This document shows, in pieces, positions 36,770 to 46,091 of a stretch of 64,000 nt of DNA. The notes beneath the pieces were generated by a model. It made no database searches, was not told the origin of the DNA, and was given only the letters and a program-made list of their open reading frames with translations. Within the stretch, counting starts at the first letter, position 1, and each line of letters begins with the position of its first letter. The DNA comes from Methanobacteriota archaeon (GTDB lineage Archaea; Methanobacteriota; Methanobacteria; Methanobacteriales; Methanobacteriaceae), in contig JAEYPF010000020.1 in assembly GCA_023411115.1 (NCBI GenBank), positions 1 to 64,000 on the forward strand, in the 5' to 3' direction. The translations under genes and the position numbers were made by a program.

Positions 36770-38128
36770 ATGGAACCTGTTATTGAAACATTTGAATCTC
36801 GTAAAAAACACATGTGTGTAAAAGGAGAAGGAATATCCATCCCTGTATGTGATAAGGCCAGCTTGCCAGGTACAGTTACCCAGAGAACATGTGTTTATGG
36901 TGGCGCAAGAATTGTTTTAATGCCAATCACAGATTCAATTCATCTGGTACACGGGCCAATAGGTTGTGCTGCATGTACATGGGACATAAGGGGAAGTAAA
37001 ACATCCCGGGATGATATCTATAAAAAAGGATGCTCTACAAACTTGCAAGAGAAAGATATCATATTTGGGGGCGAAAAAAAGCTATTTGAAACTATTATTG
37101 AACTTAATAAGTTGTACAGCCCTGGAGCAATATTCGTATATGCTACATGCGTTGCAGGTATAATTGGAGATGATATAAAAGCAGTATGCAATAAATCAGA
37201 AGAAATAACAGGATGTAGAGTTATACCAGTTCAGTCTGAAGGTTTCCAGAACCATAACAAAACCAAAGGGCACTGGATTGGCGGTGATGCTTTACTTGAC
37301 TATGTAATTGGAACAAAAGAACCTGAAAAAACTACTCCCTTTGACATAAATATAGTGGGTGAATTCAACGTTGCAGGGGATCTATGGGGAATAAAACCTC
37401 TGCTTGAAGAAATTGGTGTTAATATCATAAGTACAATGACAGGGGATTCCCATGTGGACGAAATAGCCCAGGCGCACAGAGCTAAGCTCAACATAGTCCA
37501 GTGCCAGAAATCATCGAACTATGTTGCCAAAAAAATGGAGAAGAAATATGGAATACCATTTATAAAGGTCAATTTCTTTGGTCTTGAACAAACAACTAAC
37601 TCCATCAGAGATATCGCTGATTTCTTCGGCAATGAAGAAATGATCGAGAGAACCGAAAAAATAATTGAAAGGGGATTAAAAGAAGTAGAACACAAAATTG
37701 ATGAAGAAAGAGAGAGATTAAATGGAAAAACCGTTGCTCTATATGTTGGAGGTAACAAAGCATGGTCTCTTGTACGGGCATTTGAAGAATTAGGTATGGA
37801 TGTAATGATGTCCGGAACAAAAAATGGAATTAAAGAAGATTACGAAAGGATCAAAGAAGCTGTTAGGGATGGTACAATAATTGTGGATGATGCAAATTCA
37901 ACTGAATTAGCCAGACTTCTTAAAAAATACAGGCCAAACTTGCTAATATCGGGAGCCAAAGAAAAATACATTTCATTAAAGCTTGGAATTCCATTTTGTG
38001 ACTTTAACCACGACAGAATATCTGCATTTGCAGGATTTAAAGGCTTTGTAAGCTTTGCAAAAGAAGTGGATGCCTCAGTTTCAAGTCCAGTATTCAATTT
38101 AACATCTAAAAGTTTGAGAGGTGACTAA
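36770..38128 (+). CDS. nifE: Nitrogenase cofactor scaffold protein NifE
   Basis: NifE, 452 residues. With NifN it forms the scaffold on which the NifB cluster matures to FeMo cofactor. It is NifD-like: RTCVYGGARIV, GPIGCAACTW and YATCVAGIIGDD hold cluster cysteines, and VQCQKSSNYVAKKM keeps the cysteine equivalent to the NifD cofactor ligand. The NifD cofactor histidine is replaced (CDFNHDRISAFAGFKGF), as expected for a scaffold. nifN begins 1 nt after its stop. nifB and nifV are not in the window. Confidence 0.93.
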   Translation: MEPVIETFESRKKHMCVKGEGISIPVCDKASLPGTVTQRTCVYGGARIVLMPITDSIHLVHGPIGCAACTWDIRGSKTSRDDIYKKGCSTNLQEKDIIFGGEKKLFETIIELNKLYSPGAIFVYATCVAGIIGDDIKAVCNKSEEITGCRVIPVQSEGFQNHNKTKGHWIGGDALLDYVIGTKEPEKTTPFDINIVGEFNVAGDLWGIKPLLEEIGVNIISTMTGDSHVDEIAQAHRAKLNIVQCQKSSNYVAKKMEKKYGIPFIKVNFFGLEQTTNSIRDIADFFGNEEMIERTEKIIERGLKEVEHKIDEERERLNGKTVALYVGGNKAWSLVRAFEELGMDVMMSGTKNGIKEDYERIKEAVRDGTIIVDDANSTELARLLKKYRPNLLISGAKEKYISLKLGIPFCDFNHDRISAFAGFKGFVSFAKEVDASVSSPVFNLTSKSLRGD

Positions 38129-38129
38129 T

Positions 38130-39506
38130 ATGCATCACGATAAAAAATTTGCAGTAGTAAATCCCTCCAAAATATGCCAGCCAATGGGAGCCGTACAGGC
38201 CCTTTTGGGTGTTAAGGATACTATGCCTCTTATCCACGGCTCTCAAGGCTGCAGTACTTATATGAGATTTCAACTTACCAGACATTTTAGAGAACCTATA
38301 GAAGTTGCATCAACTTCAATGAGCGAAAAAACTGTAATTTATGGTGGGGAATTCAACTTAATGAAGGCTCTAAAAAATATCGTCGAAAAACAGTCTCCAA
38401 GCATGATAGCGGTTGCATCAAGCTGTCTAACTGAAACAATTGGAGACGACATGGCAGGAATAATAGAAAAGTTCAAAGATGCAAATCTGGACAAGAATTT
38501 ACCTGTCATTATTCCAGTTTCAACTCCAAGTTATACTGAATCTCACGTGGAAGGGTATAACAGGACTGTAAAAGCGCTGGTTGAACATTTAGCTTATCAT
38601 TCAACACCAAACGGGAAAATCAACATAATTACAGGTAATATATCTCCAGCAGATGTAAAAAAAGTTAAAGATTTATTAAAAGAACTCAACTGCGAAAGCA
38701 TCATTTTAACTGATACTTCAGAAAACTTAGATGCACCTCTTACTGAAGATACTCTGTCTTTATATGGTGGTGGGACAACCATTGAGGAAATTGAAGATAC
38801 AGCTAATTCATTGGGTACAATTGCCCTGTCAAAACACGTAGACTCTGCAGGGGTATTCCTTAAGAAGAAATTTGGAGTTGAATCAATTTCTGGACCTCTT
38901 CCTGTAGGCCTCGAAAATACAGACAGCTTTGTAAAATCTGTATGCAAACTTGGAGACTTCGATATTTCACAGTCAATAGAAAAAGACCGCGGCAGACTTA
39001 TGGATGCAATGGTAGATGCCCATTCCTACAATTATCACCGAAAAGTGGCTATATTTGGAGATCCTGACTTCGTATCTGGATTAACACGTTTCACATGTGA
39101 AATGGGTATGATTCCTACTGTTGTGTGTACTGGTACAGAAAGTAAAAGATTTATAGAGGATATCAATATTATTTCAGAAGAAAAAGGAGTTTCACCTACT
39201 ATTTTAGCAGGCGGTGATCTCTATGACATGCACAGGAAAATTAAAGAAATAGGTGCAGATATTTTAATTGGAAATTCCTATGGGGCCAGCATGGCCAAAG
39301 AAGAAAATATTCCTCTCTTTAGGGCAGGATTCCCCGTATTTGATAGAATAGGGGCACAGAGAATATCTATGTTGGGATATAAAGGGGGTATTGATTTCGT
39401 TGACAAAATAACAAACACTCTACTCGATTTCTACTATGATGAAGCGGGATATGAAATAGTTGGGGAAGAAGGAGCAATGGAAGAATTTTCCAGGGAGGAA
39501 ATTTAA
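38130..39506 (+). CDS. nifN: Nitrogenase cofactor scaffold protein NifN
   Basis: NifN, 458 residues, NifK-like partner of NifE. Cysteines are in SKICQPMGAVQ, GSQGCSTYMRF and SSCLTETIGDD. The ATG at 38130 follows GAGGTG; an in-frame GTG at 38121 is part of that site. A C-terminal acidic tail (EEGAMEEFSREE) follows the family's usual end. The nifX start overlaps its stop (TAATG), so nifE, nifN and nifX are translationally coupled. Confidence 0.92.
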   Translation: MHHDKKFAVVNPSKICQPMGAVQALLGVKDTMPLIHGSQGCSTYMRFQLTRHFREPIEVASTSMSEKTVIYGGEFNLMKALKNIVEKQSPSMIAVASSCLTETIGDDMAGIIEKFKDANLDKNLPVIIPVSTPSYTESHVEGYNRTVKALVEHLAYHSTPNGKINIITGNISPADVKKVKDLLKELNCESIILTDTSENLDAPLTEDTLSLYGGGTTIEEIEDTANSLGTIALSKHVDSAGVFLKKKFGVESISGPLPVGLENTDSFVKSVCKLGDFDISQSIEKDRGRLMDAMVDAHSYNYHRKVAIFGDPDFVSGLTRFTCEMGMIPTVVCTGTESKRFIEDINIISEEKGVSPTILAGGDLYDMHRKIKEIGADILIGNSYGASMAKEENIPLFRAGFPVFDRIGAQRISMLGYKGGIDFVDKITNTLLDFYYDEAGYEIVGEEGAMEEFSREEI

Positions 39507-39826
39507 TGAGGATAGCAGTAGTATCAACAGATGGAAAAGTTATAGATTTGCACTTTGGAGATGCCAACCGTTTTTTAATTTATAAAATTGAAGATGGAAA
39601 AGGCAAATTTCAGGAAATAAGAGAAAAGACAGTAATGCATTTAAACAATCATCAGGAACGCTGGGTAGCATCAATAGATCTTATAAATGATTGCAAAGCT
39701 GTTCTCTGCAGTAGAATTGGAAATGAACCTACTATTGAACTTAGAAAATTAGGAATAAAACCAATACAGCTCGACTGTGATGTTAAAGAAGCTGTTGATG
39801 AATGTTCTAAACATTTGTTAAGTTAG
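39506..39826 (+). CDS. nifX: NifX/NifB-C-terminal family cofactor carrier
   Basis: Protein of 106 residues in the dinitrogenase iron-molybdenum cofactor biosynthesis family (NifX, NafY and the C-terminal part of NifB). The N-terminal MRIAVVSTDGKVIDLHFGDANRFLIYKI is the family signature, with a conserved His-Phe-Gly. Members carry or store cofactor precursors between NifB, NifEN and NifDK. Its place after nifN supports NifX. It overlaps nifN by one base. Confidence 0.88.
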   Translation: MRIAVVSTDGKVIDLHFGDANRFLIYKIEDGKGKFQEIREKTVMHLNNHQERWVASIDLINDCKAVLCSRIGNEPTIELRKLGIKPIQLDCDVKEAVDECSKHLLS

Positions 39827-39846
39827 TAAACTTGGAGGTGGTTATA

Positions 39847-40056
39847 TTGATAACAGTTAATATAGCTCTGGATTATAAAAAGTGTGAAGGCTCAAAATGC
39901 GGGGCATGTGCATGTACATGCCCTACAAATGTTTTTACCCTTGAAGAAGGCAATGTATCAATAAAATCACCAGAATACTGTAAATTATGCGGTAACTGTT
40001 TGGAAATTTGTCCCTATGGAGCTATAAAAATAGATGAAGTGAATGGAAGTTTCTAA
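39847..40056 (+). CDS. Small 2[4Fe-4S] ferredoxin in the nif cluster
   Basis: Ferredoxin of 69 residues beginning at TTG 39847, which lies 6 nt after GGAGGTG (39834-39840). One cluster motif is C-X4-C-X2-C-X3-CP (CEGSKCGACACTCP), slightly expanded; the other is CKLCGNCLEICP. It could be an electron carrier to NifH or a donor for cofactor assembly. It follows nifX by 20 nt and precedes a similar ferredoxin by 21 nt. Confidence 0.85.
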   Translation: MITVNIALDYKKCEGSKCGACACTCPTNVFTLEEGNVSIKSPEYCKLCGNCLEICPYGAIKIDEVNGSF

Positions 40057-40077
40057 ATTACTGAATGAGGAGATAAA

Positions 40078-40266
40078 ATGGCTAAAGTGACAATTCATCA
40101 GGGGAAATGTGACGGTGCAGATTGTGGAGAATGTGTGGATGTTTGCTCTATGGAAGTCCTTATACTTGATGGAGAAATAATAACAGTACAGCGTCCAGAA
40201 GAATGCAGTCTATGTGAAATTTGCACAGATGTCTGCCCTAATGGAGCTATAGAGCTAGAAGAATAA
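40078..40266 (+). CDS. Second small ferredoxin-like protein in the nif cluster
   Basis: Protein of 62 residues with cluster motifs CDGADCGECVDVC and CSLCEICTDVCP. The first motif ends CSM instead of CP, and the spacing C-X4-C matches the upstream ferredoxin, so the two are paralogues with an unusual, expanded first site. The start follows GAGGAG. It is probably co-transcribed with nif. Its role is not established. Confidence 0.82.
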   Translation: MAKVTIHQGKCDGADCGECVDVCSMEVLILDGEIITVQRPEECSLCEICTDVCPNGAIELEE

Positions 40267-40267
40267 C

Positions 40268-40310
40268 TAAACTTTATTTTTTTTATTAATCAACAATTTT
40301 TTTATTGTAT
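40268..40310 (+). terminator. T-rich candidate terminator after the nif ferredoxins
   Basis: Runs of eight and seven T occur within 45 bases after the second ferredoxin stop, which would suit archaeal transcription ending. The molybdo-enzyme gene begins 100 nt later, so it may have its own promoter. Judged from composition only. Confidence 0.35.
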
Positions 40311-40370
40311 CTAAACAATATAATGATGTTACTATTTTATAGAAAGTTTAATTAATACAGGTGGTATTTC

Positions 40371-42320
40371 TTGAAAACAGTTGTTACAGCGTGTACTCGA
40401 GATTGTACAGGAGCATGCAGCATCATAGCAAGCGTAGAAAATGGAAAAGTTACTAAATTGCGCGGAAACAAAGGACATGATGTAACTGCAGGATTTTTAT
40501 GTAAAAATACATCTCATTATCTTGATAATTATTTTTATAGCAAGAACAGAATTCTCCATCCTCTTTTAAAAGAAAATGGGGAATGGAAAAGAATAAGCTG
40601 GGATGAAGCGCTGGATATTGCAGCTTCAAAGATTACTTCCGTTATTGAAAAGTATGGAAGTTCAGCAATTCTATATTATCAGGGATTTGGCGCCCGTACA
40701 GCCCTCCAGGCAATGAACAGGAGATTTTTTAATTTGCTCGGGGGAGTAACAACCACATACGGTACAATATGTGGGGGAATAGGCCATACCGCCATGGAAA
40801 TGGATTTTGGGGTTAAAATATCCCACGATCCCATTGATCATCTCAATAGTAATTTTATAATTATCTGGGGAAGAAACCCTGCAGTAACAGACGTGCACCT
40901 ATGGCGAATTTTAAAAAAAGCCAAGAGAAATGGAACCAAATTGGTGGTAATAGATCCTGTAAAAACAAAAACTGCAAAGCATGCTGATATATTTATTCAG
41001 CCGGCGCCAGGCTCAGACCATTATCTTGCAATGGCCCTTGCTAGAATCATTTTAGCAAATGATCTAGTAGATCATGCTTTTATAGGAAATTATACCAAAA
41101 ATTTCGGTTCATACAAACAAATACTGGATAATTATTCCCTCAAATATTTGGCCAATAAATGTTGTATTGATGTTACAGAAATAGAAGAACTGGCATTTGC
41201 ATATGCAAATGGTAAACCATCCAGTATCATCACAGGATGGGGGCTTCACAGATACATACAGGGACATCTTGCTTTTCGCATGATCGATGCTCTTGTTGCT
41301 GTAACTGGAAATATTGGGGTTTCAGGAGGGGGTGTAAGCCAGGGATTTGAAGAATTTGAATACTTTGATTTTTCTGTAGAACTGGAAGATCTTGGAAAAA
41401 ACCAGAGAAAGCTTTCTATGCCTCAAATTGGTGAGGCTATCTTAAATACGGATAATCCTCCTATTAAACTCATATTTTTAGCTTCAGGAAACCCTGTCAA
41501 TTTAAATCCTAACTCTTTGAAGGTTAAACAAGGTTTTAAAAGTGCAGATTTTGTTATTATGATAGATCACTTCTTAAATGATACATCAGACAGTGCAGAT
41601 CTATTCCTTCCTGCAACTACATATCTGGAAGAAGAAGACTTAATTGGGAGTTATGGCCATAACTGGGTATCTCCAATAAATCCTGTAGTTCATCGTCAAG
41701 GAGAAGTAAAATCTGAATTTGAGATATTCCAACTTCTTGCAGAAAAATTGGGGGTCATTGATAAAATATCAGGAAGTGCTAAACATTGGCTTAAAAAACT
41801 GGCAGCGCCTATATTAAATCAGGGTATAAATTTTGAAGAATTACAGAAGTCTCCCCAGAGGATGATTCCCTCTTCTAAAATACCCTTCAGCGACAAGAAA
41901 TTTAAAACAAAATCAGGATGTTTTGAGTTTATTGCAGAATTTTCACCCCAAAATACTGATCTTAAAGAGTACCCATTAAAACTACTCTCGACAATGGCAG
42001 AAGACTTTGTAGGGTCTGTAATTCCAGAAAATGAAATGGAAGATGGATTTCTTGTTGTTCATGTTCATCCAGATATTTTAAGTGAAAAAAATCTGTCAGA
42101 TGGAGATAAAGCACTACTTGAATCACCAGTTGGAAACCTTGTTGTTGAAGTAAAGGAAGACAATGAAGTCAGAAAGGATTATATCCTTACCTATAAGGGA
42201 GGATGGTTAAAATATAATAAATGTATAAATGTTTTAACTCAGGATATGATCAGTGAAATTGGAGAGGGAACTCCTTACTATGATACTAGAGTTAGAATAA
42301 AAAGATTTAGAGATATTTAA
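40371..42320 (+). CDS. Molybdopterin oxidoreductase, DMSO reductase family
   Basis: Molybdenum or tungsten bis-pterin enzyme of 649 residues. The N-terminal [4Fe-4S] site is C8-X3-C12-X3-C16 with C44 (GFLCKNT). Cys134 in TYGTICGGIGHTAM is a candidate metal ligand. Further signatures are IIIWGRNPAVTDVH, GSDHYLAMALARII, ASGNPVNLNPN and SADLFLPATTYLEEED. The C-terminal ~110 residues form the pterin-binding barrel (DGDKALLESPVGNLVV). The start is TTG, with GGTGG upstream. It has no signal peptide. The reaction is unknown; formate dehydrogenase, acetylene hydratase-like or another reductase are all possible. Confidence 0.85.
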   Translation: MKTVVTACTRDCTGACSIIASVENGKVTKLRGNKGHDVTAGFLCKNTSHYLDNYFYSKNRILHPLLKENGEWKRISWDEALDIAASKITSVIEKYGSSAILYYQGFGARTALQAMNRRFFNLLGGVTTTYGTICGGIGHTAMEMDFGVKISHDPIDHLNSNFIIIWGRNPAVTDVHLWRILKKAKRNGTKLVVIDPVKTKTAKHADIFIQPAPGSDHYLAMALARIILANDLVDHAFIGNYTKNFGSYKQILDNYSLKYLANKCCIDVTEIEELAFAYANGKPSSIITGWGLHRYIQGHLAFRMIDALVAVTGNIGVSGGGVSQGFEEFEYFDFSVELEDLGKNQRKLSMPQIGEAILNTDNPPIKLIFLASGNPVNLNPNSLKVKQGFKSADFVIMIDHFLNDTSDSADLFLPATTYLEEEDLIGSYGHNWVSPINPVVHRQGEVKSEFEIFQLLAEKLGVIDKISGSAKHWLKKLAAPILNQGINFEELQKSPQRMIPSSKIPFSDKKFKTKSGCFEFIAEFSPQNTDLKEYPLKLLSTMAEDFVGSVIPENEMEDGFLVVHVHPDILSEKNLSDGDKALLESPVGNLVVEVKEDNEVRKDYILTYKGGWLKYNKCINVLTQDMISEIGEGTPYYDTRVRIKRFRDI

Positions 42321-42528
42321 CAGTCGGAAATTTAATATTATCTTCTTTTTTATTTAATTAGAATTATCTTGCCTATTTTTTTCATAAATAAAAGTTATTA
42401 GAATTTATTTTTTAAATTAATAACTTATTAATTTTATGATTAAATTTATCAAAAATTATATACATGTGATATTACAAAATAGAAGTTAACTATGTAATTA
42501 CTTGCAAAAGTGGAAAGAGGGTTTAAAT

Positions 42529-43419
42529 ATGGATGAAATAGTAATGAAAGGAATGGGTTGGTTACGTGATCTCCCGGATAGGAGAGATTTGACACTGGAC
42601 ATCGAAAAAAATAAAAATAAAGGAATAAAAGACATGGTAAAAGGATTAGGCATTGCAGAACCTGTTAGCGATGTTCAATCTAGTGTAGACTTGAGTAAAG
42701 ACTGTTCTCCTATAGAAGACCAGATGCAGATTGGATCATGTACTGCAAATGCAGGAGTGGGAATGTTAGAATATTTCGAGCGCAAAGCCTTTGGTAAACA
42801 CATAGATGCATCCAGATTGTTCCTGTACAAAGCCACAAGAAACTTGATGCAGGTTACTGGAGATACCGGTGCCTATCTCAGAAGTATGATGGGTGCTATG
42901 ACAATATTTGGGGTTCCACCTGAAAAATACTGGCCTTATACAGACAAGAAACCTGATTTTGATAAGGAACCTCCTGCATTCTGCTATGGATTTGGAGAGA
43001 ATTATAAGGCAGTTCAGTATGTCCGATTAGATCCCGAAGGTACACCTAAAGATGTGCTTTTAGATAGAATAAAAACAAATTTAGCTGCAGGGTTACCTTC
43101 TGTATTTGGGTTTACAGTTTATGATTCTATATGGCAGGCTAAAGATGGTAAAATTCCTTATCCATGCGCTAATGAAAAAGTGGATGGAGGACACGCTATA
43201 GTGTCAGTAGGATACGATGACAGCCTCAAGATCAAGAATCCTGGATGTGATATAGAAACTACTGGCGCATTCTTAATTCGTAATTCATGGGGAATTAAGT
43301 GGGGAAATAAAGGATACGGCTGGTTACCGTATGATTATGTGTTGAAAGGACTGGCAGATGACTGGTGGACCATTCTTAGGGCCGAATGGATTGAAACAGG
43401 ACAGTTCGGACTTGAGTGA
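42529..43419 (+). CDS. Cytoplasmic papain-like (C1 family) cysteine protease
   Basis: Papain-fold peptidase of 296 residues. The oxyanion Gln65 and catalytic Cys71 are in EDQMQIGSCTANA, the catalytic His222 in VDGGHAIVSVGYDD, and Asn252 in LIRNSWGIKWGNKGYGW. There is no signal peptide and no classical propeptide; only about 55 residues precede the catalytic domain, so it appears to be made active in the cytoplasm. A chagasin-type inhibitor gene lies 54 nt downstream. The ATG at 42529 follows AGAGGG. Substrates unknown. Confidence 0.9.
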   Translation: MDEIVMKGMGWLRDLPDRRDLTLDIEKNKNKGIKDMVKGLGIAEPVSDVQSSVDLSKDCSPIEDQMQIGSCTANAGVGMLEYFERKAFGKHIDASRLFLYKATRNLMQVTGDTGAYLRSMMGAMTIFGVPPEKYWPYTDKKPDFDKEPPAFCYGFGENYKAVQYVRLDPEGTPKDVLLDRIKTNLAAGLPSVFGFTVYDSIWQAKDGKIPYPCANEKVDGGHAIVSVGYDDSLKIKNPGCDIETTGAFLIRNSWGIKWGNKGYGWLPYDYVLKGLADDWWTILRAEWIETGQFGLE

Positions 43420-43472
43420 GGGCTTTAGATCCAATTTATTTTTTTTAATTAGAAAGTCCATATAATATTATA

Positions 43473-43757
43473 ATGACTGAAGAAATGAAAGTGAAGTTAG
43501 GGAAGGAATTCGCCATATATCTGGAAGCTAATCCTACCACTGGCTATGACTGGGAAGCAGAATTTGATGAAAGCATTTTAAAATTAAAGGATAAATATTT
43601 TGAGCCAGATCTTCCTGCTGCAGTAGGTGGTGGAGGTAAAGATAAATTTGTATTTTTACCTGTTAAAACTGGAAGAACAAATATACTAATGCTTTATAAA
43701 CGACCGTGGGAAAACAAACCTTTAAAAGAAAAAGTATTTCAAATTTTTATAGGATAA
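43473..43757 (+). CDS. Chagasin-type (I42) cysteine protease inhibitor
   Basis: Protein of 94 residues with the three inhibitory loops of chagasin: NPTTGYDW at residues 20-27, the Gly-rich loop GGGG at 52-55, and RPW at 77-79. In this family the loops block the active-site cleft of papain-like proteases. It lacks a signal peptide, so it would act in the same compartment as the adjacent C1 protease, which strongly suggests a cognate pair. No clear ribosome binding site precedes its ATG. Confidence 0.88.
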   Translation: MTEEMKVKLGKEFAIYLEANPTTGYDWEAEFDESILKLKDKYFEPDLPAAVGGGGKDKFVFLPVKTGRTNILMLYKRPWENKPLKEKVFQIFIG

Positions 43758-43793
43758 AAACTTATTAAAATAAATTAAATGAAAGATTAAGAA

Positions 43794-44888
43794 TTATCTT
43801 TCCCTTTTACCTTCAATGAACTCATTCACCATTTCATACGCTTTTTCATCTATGAACTGCTCTGGTGGATGTTTCATTGTGTAAGCTGAAATTGAGGTTA
43901 GCTGACCGCCGATTCCACGATTAAGGGCCAGTTTGCAGCATCGAATCGCGTCTATAACACATCCTGCAGAATTCGGCGAATCTTCCACACTGAGCCTTAA
44001 TTCTATGTTCATGGGTACATCACCAAAGGTTTTACCTTCCATTCTAAGGAAACATAGCTTATTATCCTTTTGCCATGGAACATAATCACTTGGGCCGATG
44101 TGAATATCAGGATCATCAAGCCTTTCTGCAAGCACAGACTGCACTGCTTCTGTTTTTGATTCTTTTTTTGAGTCAAGGCGATCTCTGTTTAACATGTTAA
44201 GGAAATCAGTGTTTCCTCCGGTATTCAACTGGTATGTCCGTTCTAATTTTACTCCCCTTTCGCGGAATAGATTAGCTAGTGTTCTGTGGGTAATTGTAGC
44301 GCCTATTTGGGCTTTTATGTCGTCTCCAATTGCAGGTATTCCCTTTTCTTCGAATTTTCTGGCCCATTCTGGATCACTTACAATGAAAACAGGCATGCTG
44401 TTTATAAATGCAACGCCGGCATCAAGGGCGCACTGTGCATAAAACCGTACTGCTTTTTCTGAGCCTACTGGAAGATAATTAACCAGTATTTCGGCCCCAC
44501 TTTCCTTTAAAATGCTTACAATATCAGATTCTTCTTCATCAGCTACTACAAATGTATAATCATCATCATATTTGCTCATGTGGGGAGCAACACCATCCAG
44601 AACGTGACCCATAGATACTTTAACTCCTATTTCTGGAATTTCAGGACAGAAAACTGTTGTACAGTTTGGTTTTGCAAAAATAGCTTCACTTACATCTTTA
44701 CCTACCTTCCTTTTGTCTATATCGAAGGCAGCAACCACTTCTATGTCTGATGCAGCGTAATCCCCAATTAATGGATGCATTAATCCAATGGCATCTTCTG
44801 GATCCTTATTTTTATAATAATGAATTCCCTGTATTAATGAACTTGCACAATTACCAAGTCCAATTATCGCTATTTTTATCTTCTCCAA
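43794..44888 (-). CDS. Inositol-3-phosphate synthase
   Basis: myo-Inositol-phosphate synthase, 364 residues, of the shorter prokaryotic type. It converts glucose-6-phosphate to inositol-phosphate with NAD for archaeal inositol phospholipids. Motifs: NAD site AIIGLGNCASSLIQGI at the N-terminus, NYLPVGSEKAVRFY, FINSMPVFI, GDDIKAQIGATITHR, and LNTGGNTDFLNM. The TTG at 44888 is chosen because GAGGGTG sits 6 nt before it; a GTG at 44897 overlaps that site. It is convergent with the inhibitor gene. Confidence 0.93.
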   Translation of the reverse strand: MEKIKIAIIGLGNCASSLIQGIHYYKNKDPEDAIGLMHPLIGDYAASDIEVVAAFDIDKRKVGKDVSEAIFAKPNCTTVFCPEIPEIGVKVSMGHVLDGVAPHMSKYDDDYTFVVADEEESDIVSILKESGAEILVNYLPVGSEKAVRFYAQCALDAGVAFINSMPVFIVSDPEWARKFEEKGIPAIGDDIKAQIGATITHRTLANLFRERGVKLERTYQLNTGGNTDFLNMLNRDRLDSKKESKTEAVQSVLAERLDDPDIHIGPSDYVPWQKDNKLCFLRMEGKTFGDVPMNIELRLSVEDSPNSAGCVIDAIRCCKLALNRGIGGQLTSISAYTMKHPPEQFIDEKAYEMVNEFIEGKRER

Positions 44889-44897
44889 ATATAACAC

Positions 44898-45222
44898 CCT
44901 CTAAAACACTATTAAAACTGCTGATGTGTTTATCAATATTATTTAAAATTAATATCAAACTTTATTTTATTATTTATTCTTATTTTCTTCCTCAAATAAT
45001 TAGATTCTCTTTAAAAAAGGTTTAGCTTTATTATATTATTAAATGTTTCGATCGACCTATTGGTGATTATTAGAATTAATAACTATTTAAATTCAACTAA
45101 AAGAGTTATAAATATAAAAAATTTCAAACCAATATTTTTAAGCATTCAATATGGCTTTTATACTTAAATAATTTTAATTTGAGAAATTTTAAATGCGTGA
45201 GAAATAAAGAGTATTTGAATAT
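44898..45222. other. AT-rich intergenic region
   Basis: About 325 bases with no credible ORF on either strand and no recognised RNA. It must contain the promoter of the inositol-phosphate synthase gene on the minus strand, probably within the TATA-rich part near 44930-44960, and the end of the exporter gene at 45223. Confidence 0.35.
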
Positions 45223-45660
45223 TTAATAAATTCCAAAACTCATAAGTCCCAGAAAACCAGCTGCTGTAAGAGCTGCACTCCATATAACAATTCCAATGCT
45301 CATCCAGATTAACAATGGTTTCTTTTCGGCCCCTAAGGCAATTCCTAGTGCAGCCCCAATTGGTGCACCGAAAAGTAGCGGTGATAAGAATCCTAATCCC
45401 ACTATACCATATTTATTCCAGATTCTATAATATCTGCTGTCTTTTAGATCTTTATTTTCGCCATAACGCCACTTTATGACTCTTTCTCGGATATTATCTC
45501 CAAGGGTTGAAACTAAAAAAGCAGCAAAGATAGCCCCTAAAGCTGATGCAGTTCCAATAACTACTGGATTAAGATTAATGGCCAGTCCAAGTGGAATAGC
45601 TGCCCACAATTCTAAAATACCTGCTCCAAAAACCATTAATGTACCTATTATTACATCCAT
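45223..45660 (-). CDS. Small multidrug-export-like membrane protein
   Basis: Membrane protein of 145 residues with four hydrophobic segments. It matches the COG2426 / Sm_multidrug_ex family (PF06695), whose typical features are ELWAAIPLGLAINLNPV near the N-terminus, LGDNIRERV in the first loop, and GIVGLGFLSPLLFGAPIGAALGIALG. The name of the family is historical and its transport role is poorly tested. It stands alone, 110 nt from the next gene upstream on the same strand. Confidence 0.75.
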   Translation of the reverse strand: MDVIIGTLMVFGAGILELWAAIPLGLAINLNPVVIGTASALGAIFAAFLVSTLGDNIRERVIKWRYGENKDLKDSRYYRIWNKYGIVGLGFLSPLLFGAPIGAALGIALGAEKKPLLIWMSIGIVIWSAALTAAGFLGLMSFGIY

Positions 45661-45770
45661 TTTATAACCTGCAAAATTTGATTATAATCTGAATAGTAAC
45701 TTGGTTTATTTAAAGTTCACTGAAAAAAAATAGAAATTTAAAAGGAGTTAAGAATTCATTAAACCATTAT

Positions 45771-46073
45771 TTACAATTTCCGTTGTTTAAGTTCCTTATC
45801 TCGCGTGCAGTAGAAGTTGTATTTAACTCCAATCCCATATTCCTGTGCAAACGGACAGGTAGGGCACATGCATCCCCTTTCTTTATCAATACATTCTGCA
45901 CTTTTTCCAAGTACACAGAAGAGCTTTTCTCCAGCTTTGCTAGCACATTCTGTATAGGTTGGGCAAATTGGACATATACAGTCTTCTTTCATTTTATTTA
46001 TGGCAGTATTTTTATCTTCTTCAGACATTCCATCTAATTCATTGAGTTTTTCTTCAAATTTGTCCATTTTCAT
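45771..46073 (-). CDS. DUF2769 cysteine-rich protein
   Basis: Protein of 100 residues with ten cysteines arranged as two similar clusters: CICPICPTYTEC...KLFCVLGKSAEC and CMCPTCPFAQEY...YNFYCTRD. This is the pattern of DUF2769 (PF10967), common in methanogens, and probably binds zinc or an iron-sulfur cluster. The first 30 residues are a helical, charged segment. The start follows GGGAGTG. Function unknown. Confidence 0.8.
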   Translation of the reverse strand: MKMDKFEEKLNELDGMSEEDKNTAINKMKEDCICPICPTYTECASKAGEKLFCVLGKSAECIDKERGCMCPTCPFAQEYGIGVKYNFYCTRDKELKQRKL

Positions 46074-46091
46074 TCACTCCCAATAATATCT

